Notes: a model not told the origin generated them from the sequence alone. Counted from the first letter of the stretch, positions 1 to 8,457 are shown. The stretch: 15,728 bases of DNA from an uncultured Phascolarctobacterium sp. (GCA_937901335.1 CALCHC010000016.1:1-15728); one strand, 5' to 3'. Numbers and translations: made by a program.

Positions 1-434
1 CCTGTCATAAAGAACAGTAGCGTTGTATCCGTAACTGCTGCTTTACCCATATAAAAGAACATAATGCAGCTGGACAAAACCAAGGAGGACCAGAAGCCAG
101 CTTTTTCATTGAACAGCTTGGTCACAGAAAAATACATCATCAGAGCAGTACCGCCTGCCATCAAACCAGCAGGGAAACGTGCAGCAAATTCACCGTCACC
201 AAAAACATGGAAAGCCATGGCAACAAGCCAGTAGTACATAGGCGGTTTATCATACCAATAATCGCCAAAAATTCTCGGAGACAAATAGTCACCAGTCAAA
301 ATCATTTCACGGGCAGTTTCTGCATAAACAGGTTCATCGGGATCAAGCAGAGGAACTCCTCCAATACCAAAGAACACCATGAAAACGATTACCGCTGTTA
401 AAATAAACAGGCTCTTTTTTTCGTATTGATTCAT
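1..434 (-). CDS. ArnT/PMT-like lipid-linked sugar glycosyltransferase (N-terminal part, cut by window edge)
   Basis: The first 144 residues of an integral membrane glycosyltransferase are visible and the C-terminus lies beyond position 1. The start is an ATG at 432-434 with a GAGGT ribosome site six bases upstream. An N-terminal membrane helix (about residues 8-28) is followed by LLDPDEPVYAETAREM. This acidic first-loop motif is typical of the ArnT/PMT (GT-C fold) family, where the Asp/Glu pair binds metal and takes part in catalysis. Next come GDYWYDKPPMYYWL and two hydrophobic segments, also family-like. Family members move a sugar from a polyprenyl phosphate to an acceptor such as lipid A on the outer face of the inner membrane. 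It is the last visible gene of the run, 18 bases after a flippase-like gene and close to a YdjC-type deacetylase. This suggests amino-sugar transfer to lipid A or another envelope polymer. Donor and acceptor are inferred; a protein O-mannosyltransferase-like role is the alternative. Confidence 0.85.
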   Translation of the reverse strand, partial: MNQYEKKSLFILTAVIVFMVFFGIGGVPLLDPDEPVYAETAREMILTGDYLSPRIFGDYWYDKPPMYYWLVAMAFHVFGDGEFAARFPAGLMAGGTALMMYFSVTKLFNEKAGFWSSLVLSSCIMFFYMGKAAVTDTTLLFFMT

Positions 435-452
435 CACACAACCTCAAAAACT

Positions 453-1460
453 TTATTTTTTCTTATTGCCACTAATGCTTGCCATATTCATAACATCAGC
501 ACCAAAGGCACGAATGGAAACAAAAGCACCTAAAAGGAACGGTAAATATTCTGCAGCAAAACGCCACATAACCGCCATAATACCAACTACACCATCAGGA
601 AGAATGTTGGAGAACAAGGCAACAAAGCCGACTTCTGCTACACCGCTACCACCTGGAGTCGGAGAGAAATATAACACAAGGTTCAGCAGAATCATTCTGC
701 CCATAACCTCGAATAAGTCAAAACTAAAATTATTCAGTCCGGTAAAGAACGCTGGTACCGTAGCATAAATACCTAACAAGCTAAGACCAGATTCAATGAA
801 GGCTCTAAGCACCTTTATGGGATGCTTTGCCATAATCTTAAAAGCATTCTTAAACTCTTCGTACCAAATAAAGCAGTTTTGACGAGTGGTGTAAGAGAAC
901 TTGCTCGTCAACTTATCAAGCCATTTTTCCGGATACTGAGTTCGCATCAAAAAGAATACCAACACCGGCAAAGAAGTAAACAAAACGGACACCGTCATGA
1001 TTACAGAAGGAGCCATCCATTCTCCAATATCGCTATCGTTATGTAGCACAACAGGCACAAGCAAAATTAGGAAGAAAATGGACATAACCGTACGCACCAA
1101 GACTACTACTGTAGCTTTAGCAACAGGTACGCCCGCCTTGCGCATAAACATAATTTGCGCAATAGCACCACCACTAGCACCGGGAGTAACAAGTGCAAGG
1201 AAATAGTTACTCAGCACTACATTAACCACTTGCTTTAAGGTAAGCTTTGCACCGGTTACGTCAGCCAAAGTAATAAGACGTAAACCGTCAAAGAACAAAC
1301 CCACAGCCAAGCAACCTAATGCAAGCAAAATGCATTGAGGCTTGAACATGGTTAAGTATTCTAAAGCTCTTATATCAAATGTAAAATAAATTACCGCTAC
1401 GGATATCAACACCACAAAGGCAAACAATATCGTTAAGCGTTTCATCAGTTTTTCTGACAT
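453..1460 (-). CDS. YbhN/UPF0104-type flippase-like integral membrane protein
   Basis: This is a 335-residue polytopic membrane protein with about eight hydrophobic segments. It matches the lysylphosphatidylglycerol-synthase transmembrane-region family (UPF0104/YbhN). The two hallmark glycine/proline motifs are visible: VTPGASGGAIAQ near residues 91-102 and SPTPGGSGVAEVG near 266-278. Family members include the membrane part of MprF, which flips lysyl-phosphatidylglycerol, and several proteins found in lipid-linked sugar gene clusters. No aminoacyl-transferase domain is present, so it cannot make lysyl-lipid by itself. The start ATG directly follows the deacetylase stop codon (TAAATG), so translational coupling is likely; only a weak GGTGG lies upstream. 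The next gene follows after 18 bases. Given its neighbours, it may move an undecaprenyl-phosphate-linked amino sugar across the inner membrane before the ArnT-like enzyme uses it. The family is clear; the cargo is inferred. Confidence 0.87.
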   Translation of the reverse strand: MSEKLMKRLTILFAFVVLISVAVIYFTFDIRALEYLTMFKPQCILLALGCLAVGLFFDGLRLITLADVTGAKLTLKQVVNVVLSNYFLALVTPGASGGAIAQIMFMRKAGVPVAKATVVVLVRTVMSIFFLILLVPVVLHNDSDIGEWMAPSVIMTVSVLFTSLPVLVFFLMRTQYPEKWLDKLTSKFSYTTRQNCFIWYEEFKNAFKIMAKHPIKVLRAFIESGLSLLGIYATVPAFFTGLNNFSFDLFEVMGRMILLNLVLYFSPTPGGSGVAEVGFVALFSNILPDGVVGIMAVMWRFAAEYLPFLLGAFVSIRAFGADVMNMASISGNKKK

Positions 1461-2312
1461 TTATCGCAGACCACCAAAGTTCATTAAAGCAACCTTATGT
1501 TGCTCTAAGAGTGTTTTATTTTTAGCGGAAAGAAAAGCATTAAGCTCATCTTCCCAGTGATAATCCCAAGTAAAATGTTTATCAAGCTCTTGTTTATTTA
1601 AACCGGGATGAGTCATAATTTCGCTGACTCCATCCGGCAAAGCAGTAATGATATTACCTACAAGAGTTTCATTTAAATTACCACCTGCCAACATTCCAAA
1701 GAAGCTTTCAGGATAAGCAAGTCCTGCGCTTTTAGCTTGCATTGCCGCCAAGCAAGCACAGAAAGACAAGCCTGCACGTCCAATCTTTCGTCCAAGCCCG
1801 CCTGCAAAACCGCCGCTAAAGAAGTAACCCTCTTGCGGAATACGGATATTCTTAATTTTATATTCATTACACAACTTCACAACCAAACCGGTCATTCCCG
1901 GAAGCACGTGAGTATGCTGATGACTATCAACATGGGTAATGTTTAGACCTGTTGCCAAAGCCTTTTCAATTTGGGCACGCAGTTCTAATTCTAATTGTAC
2001 CATTTTTACTTGCCCTGTGTAAAACATTTTTGCAAATGCTACATAGTTTTCAGGAAACAAACCTTTATCATTAACAAGGCTACTAATTTTTTCCTTAGGT
2101 AAAACAGAAGGCACACTGCCTACCAAGGTTAAATGGATGCCAATTCCCAAGCCGGGATTTTCATTAGCCAAAGCTACTGCATTCTCAAAAGCAGGCGCAC
2201 TACACATCAAAGAAGTACTTGTAATAAAGCCTTCTTGATAGCCTTTAATAATACCTTTATTAATTTCCTCGTGCAGACCAAAATCATCTGCGTTAACGAT
2301 TAATTTCTTCAT
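1461..2312 (-). CDS. YdjC/ChbG (HpnK/NaxD-like) carbohydrate deacetylase
   Basis: This 283-residue protein belongs to the YdjC/ChbG deacetylase family and has about the usual length. The metal-site signature is intact: LIVNADDFGLHEEIN (D9, D10), GIHLTLVG (H60), HVDSHQHTHVLPG (D129, H131, H133) and EIMTHPG (H235). Family enzymes remove N-acetyl groups from sugars. ChbG acts on chitooligosaccharides. NaxD of Francisella and LgmC of Bordetella act on undecaprenyl-phosphate-linked N-acetylhexosamine before an ArnT-type transferase adds the free amino sugar to lipid A. There is no chitobiose or sugar-uptake gene nearby, whereas a flippase-like protein and an ArnT-like transferase follow directly, so the NaxD-type role is favoured. 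It begins 11 bases after rnhC with an AGGT site five bases before the ATG. No signal peptide is seen, so it acts in the cytoplasm or on its membrane face. The exact substrate is inferred. Confidence 0.88.
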   Translation of the reverse strand: MKKLIVNADDFGLHEEINKGIIKGYQEGFITSTSLMCSAPAFENAVALANENPGLGIGIHLTLVGSVPSVLPKEKISSLVNDKGLFPENYVAFAKMFYTGQVKMVQLELELRAQIEKALATGLNITHVDSHQHTHVLPGMTGLVVKLCNEYKIKNIRIPQEGYFFSGGFAGGLGRKIGRAGLSFCACLAAMQAKSAGLAYPESFFGMLAGGNLNETLVGNIITALPDGVSEIMTHPGLNKQELDKHFTWDYHWEDELNAFLSAKNKTLLEQHKVALMNFGGLR

Positions 2313-2323
2313 CTAAACCTACT

Positions 2324-3232
2324 TTAAATCTTTTGGTAATTGGCAAAGTGCAGTTTTACAAAATTACGGAGAGCTTCTTTTCCTAATTTTACAGCAATCC
2401 TTTTGGCACATTCTGTTGCCAAATCACCGCCACCTTTAGGAAGCTCCTCCTCGCCTGCCAAAACAGCAAGCTCATCCATACTACGCAAAAACTTTGCGCG
2501 GGCTAATACAGAAGCAGCAGCAACAGCAAGGTCACTCTCTGCTTTAGGTTGTTGCTTAAATTTCATTGCAGGGAATTTTTCCTGTAAGCTTTTTATAATC
2601 ACATTGGACTTGGTAAATTGGTCAATAAGAGCACCTTTGCACTCCAAGTGTTTTGCCAAAACTTGGCTAAGTGCTGCCACATGACCATATCCCAAAAGCT
2701 GATTAAGGTTATCCCCTTCAGCTTTCACTTGCTCGTAACGCATATTGTAAATATGTGGCTTCAACTCTAAAACAACGCTATCTACCACATTTTCTTTAAT
2801 AACTTCTTCCAACTGCAAAACCTTTTTATCGCTAAGCATTTTGCAGTCTTTAACACCTGCAGCCTGCAATTTAGCAGCAGTAGTGTCATCCACAATGACA
2901 GCAGCCACAACTAAAGGGCCAAAGAAGTCGCCTTTGCCAGACTCGTCACTGCCTGCCCACATACCTTGCCACTGAGTATTTTCTTCAGCAAGAAAAGATA
3001 CAGGCTTACCTTCTACCGCCGCTTGTAAGGTACTTTGCAATTCACTTGCCGCACCGCCCCAAACTAAACGTCTGCCCTTTTTACCGTCATAAGCAGTAAG
3101 CACAACTTTTTCGCTGCCTTGTACAACTTTAAACTGATGACCGTAGGCGATGTCCTTCTCTTCACTAACAGTAGCAACACTATTCAGCTTATCTCTTAAA
3201 TCTGCCAAGTGAGCAGAAAAATCATTACTCAT
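2324..3232 (-). CDS. rnhC: Ribonuclease HIII
   Basis: RNase HIII cleaves the RNA strand of RNA-DNA hybrids, for example in R-loops and ribonucleotide stretches in DNA. The 302-residue protein has the two-domain layout of the family. Residues 1-85 form the TBP-like substrate-binding domain (basic/aromatic patch GKKGRRLVWGG near 50-60). The catalytic RNase H domain begins at MWAGSDESGKGDFFGP (91-106), where D96 and E97 are metal ligands. Further acidic residues sit in LIDQF (D204) and ESDLAVAAASVLAR (D234). The DESGKGDFFGP form separates it from RNase HII. The ATG overlaps the end of larC by 8 bases (AATGAGTAA), with GAGGA eight bases upstream, so translation is probably coupled to larC. Its function is unrelated to the Lar neighbours, so it probably just shares the transcript. 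Confidence 0.95.
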   Translation of the reverse strand: MSNDFSAHLADLRDKLNSVATVSEEKDIAYGHQFKVVQGSEKVVLTAYDGKKGRRLVWGGAASELQSTLQAAVEGKPVSFLAEENTQWQGMWAGSDESGKGDFFGPLVVAAVIVDDTTAAKLQAAGVKDCKMLSDKKVLQLEEVIKENVVDSVVLELKPHIYNMRYEQVKAEGDNLNQLLGYGHVAALSQVLAKHLECKGALIDQFTKSNVIIKSLQEKFPAMKFKQQPKAESDLAVAAASVLARAKFLRSMDELAVLAGEEELPKGGGDLATECAKRIAVKLGKEALRNFVKLHFANYQKI

Positions 3233-4565
3233 TCAATAAATCCTCAGCAGCTATTTGAGCATATTGCATTGCCTTTTTCAAAGAAATTTTGGCATTGGTA
3301 GCAATCTCCTTGCAGCTTTCAAACTCAGGAGCAATATTTATGATTGCCCCATTGCAGAAGCCATACTTTACAGCCACAGAACCATAAGGAGTAGCAACTA
3401 CCGTACTCTTACGCTCCAAGGTAGAACGTTCAACTTTGTGATAGCGTACGCCCAAAGTGGTAGTCTCTTCAAAAACAACGTCAAGCAAACTTACCAATTT
3501 TTCTTCGCTTACAAGGAACACCAATTTATAGGCAGGTCTACCCTTTTTCATTACGATAGGTTCTGCCCAAGCATCAAGGGCTCCGGCAAGCAATAATCTT
3601 TCTATAACATAGGCGAAAACCTCGCCACTCATATCGTCAATATTACAAGCTACTTCCAATATAGAAGCATTCTTTTCATTAGCAATAGTACCTACGTGTA
3701 TGCGAAGCACATTGGGGATTTCCAGCTCCCAAGTTCCCGCACCGTAAGCAATCTTTTCACAAACAAAGTCTTCCGGCAATTCCAAAGCAGTCTCACCTAA
3801 AACTTTAGCCAGTGCTGCACCGGTAGGAGTAGTTAACTCTTTGGCAACTCTACCTTTTTCTTGGGGCAAGCCTTGCAAAAGTTCTGCAGTTGCAGGAGCA
3901 GGAACAGGCATTAAACCGTGAGCACATTTCACAAAACCGTGACCAGTAGTAATTTTGCCAACGTAAACTTTTTCAATGCCTAAATATTCCAAGCCAAGCA
4001 AGCAACCAACAATATCAATAATTGTATCAATGGCACCTACTTCGTGGAAGTGCACTTCATCCACTGCTTTACCGTGTACTTTAGCTTCAGCAACAGCAAT
4101 GGCAGTGAACACTTCTCTCGCTTTATCCTTAATACTTTGGGATAAAGCAGAACCATCAATAATTTCCATCACTGCTTTTAAATTGCGATGCTCGTGATGG
4201 TGATGGGTATGTGGTAATTCATGATGATGCTCTTCGTCATAGTGATAATGTTCGTGATGATGAGCAGGGTCATAAGTATGAGCATATTCTTGACAATGAA
4301 AATGCTCTTCTTCATGGTGGTGATGATGCTCGTGAGTATGTTCATGATTATGGCTGTGCTCGTGACCGTGGGGCAAAAGCACATTAAAATATTGCGCATC
4401 AATACCAAGCTTGTTAGCACGTTGATGCACCAATTCATATTCACCTAAGTTTAATTTTGCTAATTCACCTTTTAATACATCTATAGGAAAGCCAGCATCA
4501 AGCAATGCGCCTAAAAGCATATTGCCACTTATACCAGCAAAAGTTTCTAAATAAATTGCTTTCAT
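3225..4565 (-). CDS. larC: LarC, nickel-insertion enzyme for the nickel-pincer nucleotide cofactor (single uninterrupted frame)
   Basis: LarC is the CTP-dependent cyclometallase that inserts nickel into pyridinium-3,5-bisthiocarboxylic acid mononucleotide. This is the last step in making the nickel-pincer cofactor used by lactate racemase LarA and relatives. Visible features of the 446-residue protein are an N-terminal FAGISGNMLLGALLD (9-23), a histidine-rich tract (66-126, 29 His), VHFHEVGAIDTIIDIVG (171-187), GLMPVPAPATAELLQG, and a C-terminal part with CNIDDMSGE and EETTTLGVR. In Lactobacillus plantarum the protein is made by a programmed frameshift joining larC1 and larC2; here both halves lie in one frame. 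Residue 15 is Asn where many homologues have Asp (GISGDM, from memory). The gene starts 4 bases after larB, and its AGG ribosome site lies in the last sense codon of larB. It overlaps rnhC at the other end. No larE or larA is in the window. Confidence 0.95.
   Translation of the reverse strand: MKAIYLETFAGISGNMLLGALLDAGFPIDVLKGELAKLNLGEYELVHQRANKLGIDAQYFNVLLPHGHEHSHNHEHTHEHHHHHEEEHFHCQEYAHTYDPAHHHEHYHYDEEHHHELPHTHHHHEHRNLKAVMEIIDGSALSQSIKDKAREVFTAIAVAEAKVHGKAVDEVHFHEVGAIDTIIDIVGCLLGLEYLGIEKVYVGKITTGHGFVKCAHGLMPVPAPATAELLQGLPQEKGRVAKELTTPTGAALAKVLGETALELPEDFVCEKIAYGAGTWELEIPNVLRIHVGTIANEKNASILEVACNIDDMSGEVFAYVIERLLLAGALDAWAEPIVMKKGRPAYKLVFLVSEEKLVSLLDVVFEETTTLGVRYHKVERSTLERKSTVVATPYGSVAVKYGFCNGAIINIAPEFESCKEIATNAKISLKKAMQYAQIAAEDLLNE
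4188..4370 (-). repeat. Histidine-codon-rich low-complexity tract inside larC
   Basis: This stretch encodes LarC residues 66-126, of which 29 of 61 are histidine, mixed with Glu, Tyr, Asp and Thr. At DNA level it is a run of CAT/CAC and GAA/GAG codons, seen on the plus strand as atg/gtg-rich triplets. It probably binds or stores nickel in the cytoplasm for LarC. Such tracts change length easily through slippage or unequal recombination. The methionine-rich or histidine-poor open frames on other frames here are artefacts of this composition. Confidence 0.85.
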
Positions 4566-4569
4566 TTTC

Positions 4570-5328
4570 TTACCTCATATGATTCATAATGCTTGCCAAA
4601 CGACCTGCACCAAAACCATTATCAATATTTACAACTGCAACGCCTGCGCTGCAACTGTTCAACATTCCTAAAAGTGCGGATAAACCACCAAAGTTAGCAC
4701 CATAGCCTACACTGGTAGGAACTGCTACAACAGGCTTATCTACCAATCCACCAATAACACTTGCCAACGCACCTTCCATACCAGCCACGACAATAAGAAC
4801 ATTAGCTTCGCGGATAAGTTCCAGCTTATTAAACAAGCGGTGGATGCCAGCCACACCTACATCATAAATGCAGTTAACCTTGTTCCCCATCACTTCCGCA
4901 GTTACTGCAGCTTCTGCCGCAACAGGAATATCACTGGTACCTGCGGTAACGATGGTAATTACACGTTCATCATCTTTGGGCAAAGGCTTCCTTTCAAGCA
5001 CAACAACGCGCGCCTCTTTATGATAGCGCACGTCGGAAACTTTAGCCTTAATGGCTGCATACACAGTTTCGTCAGCACGAGTAGCAAGCACATTGTCGTG
5101 CTTCAAGCTTAAAGCGTACATAATCTCTGCACATTGCTCCGGCGTTTTTCCGGCACAATAAATAACTTCCGGGAAGCCTTGTCTGTCTCCGCGGTTATTA
5201 TCTAAATTGGCAAACCCCAAATCCGTATACTGTAAACCTTTAATTTGTGCAAGAGCTGCCTCTGGGGGCAGCTCTTGATTTTTATACATATTTATAATTT
5301 CTAAAATTTTATCGTCTTGTAAACTCAC
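4570..5328 (-). CDS. larB: LarB, pyridinium-3,5-biscarboxylic acid mononucleotide synthase
   Basis: LarB carboxylates the pyridine ring of nicotinic acid adenine dinucleotide and hydrolyses the phosphoanhydride, giving the biscarboxylic mononucleotide precursor of the nickel-pincer cofactor. The 252-residue protein has an N-terminal helical region (1-60) and a PurE-like domain (about 115-252). Visible motifs are VTAGTSDIPVAAEA (127-140), YDVGVAGIHRL, VVAGMEGALASVIGGL, AVPTSVGYGANFGGLSALLGMLNSC and NIDNGFGAG. Cys226 sits where the LarB family has its substrate-binding cysteine. The start codon is GTG at 5326-5328, with GGAGG nine bases upstream. larC follows after 4 bases. The gene lies 45 bases after the efflux permease with no terminator seen between them, so it may share the pump transcript. 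LarE, the sulfur-insertion enzyme, is not in this window. Confidence 0.94.
   Translation of the reverse strand: MSLQDDKILEIINMYKNQELPPEAALAQIKGLQYTDLGFANLDNNRGDRQGFPEVIYCAGKTPEQCAEIMYALSLKHDNVLATRADETVYAAIKAKVSDVRYHKEARVVVLERKPLPKDDERVITIVTAGTSDIPVAAEAAVTAEVMGNKVNCIYDVGVAGIHRLFNKLELIREANVLIVVAGMEGALASVIGGLVDKPVVAVPTSVGYGANFGGLSALLGMLNSCSAGVAVVNIDNGFGAGRLASIMNHMR
5251..5276 (-). other. Perfect 10-bp inverted repeat within the 5' coding part of larB
   Basis: The arms AAGAGCTGCC (5251-5260) and GGCAGCTCTT (5267-5276) are exact reverse complements around a six-base loop. In larB mRNA this would be a stable hairpin around codons 18-26. No T-run follows on either strand, so it is not an intrinsic terminator. 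It could slow translation, guide RNA processing between the pump and lar segments, or be a coding coincidence. Confidence 0.5.
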
Positions 5329-5373
5329 AGGCGTAATCCTCCGCTCAAAAGCTTTAGATTATTATTCTACTCG

Positions 5374-8300
5374 TTAAGCAGTTTTTCCTGCATCGCGTTT
5401 TTCTTTCCATTCTTCAAAAAGAATGTAGATGTTGGGAACAACCAGCAAAGTCAAAACAGTAGATGTAATCAAACCGCCTACCAATACTACACCCATGGAT
5501 TGACGCAATTCTGCACCTTCACCAATACCCAAAGCAATAGGCATCATTGCTAAGATGGTAGACAAAGTTGTCATGAAGATAGGACGCAAACGCAAGGAGC
5601 AGGCATCAAGCACTGCTTGTCGCAAAGGTGTTCCTTCTTCACGTGCTTGGTTTGCATAGTCAATCAACAAAATTGCATTCTTAGTTACCAAGCCTAAAAG
5701 CATAGTCAAACCAATCATACTCATCATATTAGCAGTTTGACCTGCAACCAAAAGGCCAAGCACAGCACCAATGATAGCAAAAGGCAAGGAAGTCATAATA
5801 ACCAAAGGTTGTACGAAACTTTCAAACTGAGCAGCAAGAACCATGTAAACTACGACAATCGCCAAAATAATAGCTTTGGAAACTTCGTTGAAGGTACGCG
5901 CCATTCTATCAGCTTGACCTACCATTTTGTAGTTGTAACCAGCAGGTAAGTTCATTTCAGGAATGAGTTCTTTTTCAATAACGCTAATCAAATCACCGGG
6001 GGAAATACCAACGGTATTAGCATACACTACGATTTGACGACGTTTGTCTTCACGTTCAATACGAGTAGGACCACTGCTAAGCTCAACAGTAGCAACATCG
6101 CCTAAACGGATAAATTGACCATCTTCGTTGGAAATACGCAAATTCTTAACGTCATTAATATTAGTGCGCCATTCTGCAGGCATTTGCAACACGATGTCAT
6201 AGTCATTATCGCCAATGGTATAGCTGTTACCGGTTTCTTTACCCATGAACGCCATTTCTACAACTTCACCAACAGTAGTAGAGTTCAAACCTAAAGAGCT
6301 TGCACGAGCTTGGTCAAGTTTGATTACGATTTCCGGTTGGTCATCGGAGTCAGAAATATCTACGTCAGTAGCACCGGGAACTTGACGAACTTTTTCTGCC
6401 AATTCAAGTGCATATGCTTTTAATTGTTTAATATCGTTACCACGCAAACCAACTTGTACAGGACGGCTATCACCACGACCGCCACCTTGGTTGGAAACTA
6501 CGTTAGCATTAGCACCCTCTACCCCACGTACGAACACACGCAATTCGTCCATAATTTCTTGCATGGTGCGTTTACGCTCGCTAGTAGGATGCAAACGAAC
6601 TTCCAAAGAACCTTGGTTAACAGGGTTTCGACCAGCACCAATGTTCAGTGCAACAACCTTAACCTCAGGATAACTTAAAATTTCTTCTTGAATGGGTTTA
6701 ACTAATTCAACAGTTTTATCAAGACCAGTACCAATGGGAGTTTTAAAGTTTACGGTAAATTCACCGGAGTCATAAGTCGGTTGGAATTCCATACCAACAA
6801 ACGGCAACAAGGCAAAATTCAAACCCAAGGACAAAACAGCACCAAGGATAATTTTCTTAGGATTGCGGATTACCACAACCATGGTTTCATCGTAAAGCTT
6901 ACGAATAAATTGGAAACCGGCTTCAAATTTATCCAAGAAAGCTTGCAAATATTTATTGCGTTCTTTGCTAGCTTGTTCTTCGTCAGGTTTCTTCAGCCAA
7001 TAAGCAGAAACCATCGGAGTCAAGGTATAAGCAGTCAAGGTAGAGAAAGCAATAGCAAAAGCTACGGTCAGACCAAATTGCTTAAAGTACTGACCAATTA
7101 CTTCGCCCATATTACCTACAGGAACGAATACTGCCATCAAAGACAGAGATGTTGCCAAAATTGCCAAAGAAAGTTCTTCAGTAGCATGTTGTGCAGCCAC
7201 CAAGGGACCTTTACCCATTTCCATATGACGGAAGATATTTTCAATAAGAACAATCGCGTCGTCTATCAAAATACCAACTGCCAAAGACAGCGCCATAAGA
7301 GACATATTATTAAAGGTAAAGTCCAAAACCTTCATCATAAAGAAGGTTGCAACGATGGAGGTAGGAATACAAAGACTGCCTACGATGGTCGCACGGAAGT
7401 CACGCAAGAACATATAGGTAATTAAAAGCGCCAACGCACCACCAAAAATAATTGCATTCCAAACGTCAGCAATATTTTCGCGAATAAAGGTGGATTGGTC
7501 ACGAACGATACTGATTTCAATATCGGGAGGAATACTACGTTGTTGTAATTCTGCTAATTTTGCTTTAACACCGTCAATTACGTCAACGGTATTAGTTTTA
7601 GATTGTTTACGGACGAACACCAATACGGAGGGTTTGCCGTTAGCATTACCATAAGTATCTTCATCAGCCCAATCGTCGATAACATCAACAACATCAGTAA
7701 TATATACAGGTTTACCACCTTTATTAGCTACAACAATATTTTTAACGTCATCAATGTTTTCATACTTACCAATGGTACGAACAGTGATTTCCATATCCTT
7801 GTTCTTAACCTTACCACCGGGAGTATTATAGTTGCCGTCATTGATCTTGTCGTAAACAGTTTGGAAGGGAATGTTATATTCTGCTAATTTTTCCGGCTTA
7901 GCAACAAGTCTGATTACACGTTGGCTTGCACCATAAGCGTTTACTTCAGAAACGCCTTCAACCATACAAAGTTCGTCTACTAAGTTATCTTCAACAAAGC
8001 GACGAATTTCACTACGGCTTCTAGATGCAGAAGAGAAAGTATACATCAAAATAGGACGTGACGATAAGTCAACCGCTTGTACTACGGGTTCGTCAATATC
8101 GTCAGGCAAACGACGACGAACACGAGCAACTTTTTCACGTACTTCAGAGGACATATCTTGGGGGTCAACGCCAAATTCAAATTCTAATACGGTTTCACTA
8201 TAACCTTCAAGTACAGTAGAAGACAAAGTCTTAATACCAGCTACTTGGCTGACACTGTTTTCGATGGGTTTAGTGATAAGTGTTTCCATTTCTTGAGGGG

Positions 8301-8457
8301 AAGCACCATCATAAGTAACACGCACACTAACCAAAGGCAGGTCAACGTCAGGAGTGAGGTCAACGCCAAGATTTGGATAGCAGCGGATACCGAATACTAC
8401 CAGCATTAAAACAAACATGGTAGTAAATACGGGTCTGCGTATAAATGTACCAATCAT
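5374..8457 (-). CDS. RND-family (HAE1/AcrB-like) multidrug efflux permease
   Basis: This 1027-residue inner-membrane proton antiporter has the length and layout of AcrB/MexB-type pumps. There is an N-terminal helix (about 10-28), a large periplasmic porter loop (about 30-330), a block of helices (about 335-540), a second periplasmic loop and a final helix block. The proton-relay acidic pair is visible in helix 4 (AVGILIDDAIVLIENI, D399-D400), and the partner lysine in the second half (GLVTKNAILLIDYAN, K926). GVDLTPDVDLP and TLITKPIENSVSQVAG near the start are also typical. It would work with the membrane-fusion protein encoded two bases upstream and an outer-membrane channel that is not encoded here. 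The start ATG has AGGAAA inside the end of the previous gene, pointing to coupled expression. The substrate cannot be told from sequence; drugs, bile acids or lipids are all possible. Confidence 0.95.
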   Translation of the reverse strand: MIGTFIRRPVFTTMFVLMLVVFGIRCYPNLGVDLTPDVDLPLVSVRVTYDGASPQEMETLITKPIENSVSQVAGIKTLSSTVLEGYSETVLEFEFGVDPQDMSSEVREKVARVRRRLPDDIDEPVVQAVDLSSRPILMYTFSSASRSRSEIRRFVEDNLVDELCMVEGVSEVNAYGASQRVIRLVAKPEKLAEYNIPFQTVYDKINDGNYNTPGGKVKNKDMEITVRTIGKYENIDDVKNIVVANKGGKPVYITDVVDVIDDWADEDTYGNANGKPSVLVFVRKQSKTNTVDVIDGVKAKLAELQQRSIPPDIEISIVRDQSTFIRENIADVWNAIIFGGALALLITYMFLRDFRATIVGSLCIPTSIVATFFMMKVLDFTFNNMSLMALSLAVGILIDDAIVLIENIFRHMEMGKGPLVAAQHATEELSLAILATSLSLMAVFVPVGNMGEVIGQYFKQFGLTVAFAIAFSTLTAYTLTPMVSAYWLKKPDEEQASKERNKYLQAFLDKFEAGFQFIRKLYDETMVVVIRNPKKIILGAVLSLGLNFALLPFVGMEFQPTYDSGEFTVNFKTPIGTGLDKTVELVKPIQEEILSYPEVKVVALNIGAGRNPVNQGSLEVRLHPTSERKRTMQEIMDELRVFVRGVEGANANVVSNQGGGRGDSRPVQVGLRGNDIKQLKAYALELAEKVRQVPGATDVDISDSDDQPEIVIKLDQARASSLGLNSTTVGEVVEMAFMGKETGNSYTIGDNDYDIVLQMPAEWRTNINDVKNLRISNEDGQFIRLGDVATVELSSGPTRIEREDKRRQIVVYANTVGISPGDLISVIEKELIPEMNLPAGYNYKMVGQADRMARTFNEVSKAIILAIVVVYMVLAAQFESFVQPLVIMTSLPFAIIGAVLGLLVAGQTANMMSMIGLTMLLGLVTKNAILLIDYANQAREEGTPLRQAVLDACSLRLRPIFMTTLSTILAMMPIALGIGEGAELRQSMGVVLVGGLITSTVLTLLVVPNIYILFEEWKEKRDAGKTA

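Noticed and set aside
4178..4448. Met/Ile/Val-rich open frames on both strands across the histidine tract of larC
   Set aside because: These are frame shadows of the repeated CAT/CAC codons, not membrane peptides.
6781..7425. Plus-strand open frame of 214 codons within the RND permease gene
   Set aside because: It is antisense to a clearly conserved permease, has no ribosome site or promoter that I can see, and gives a compositionally odd translation.
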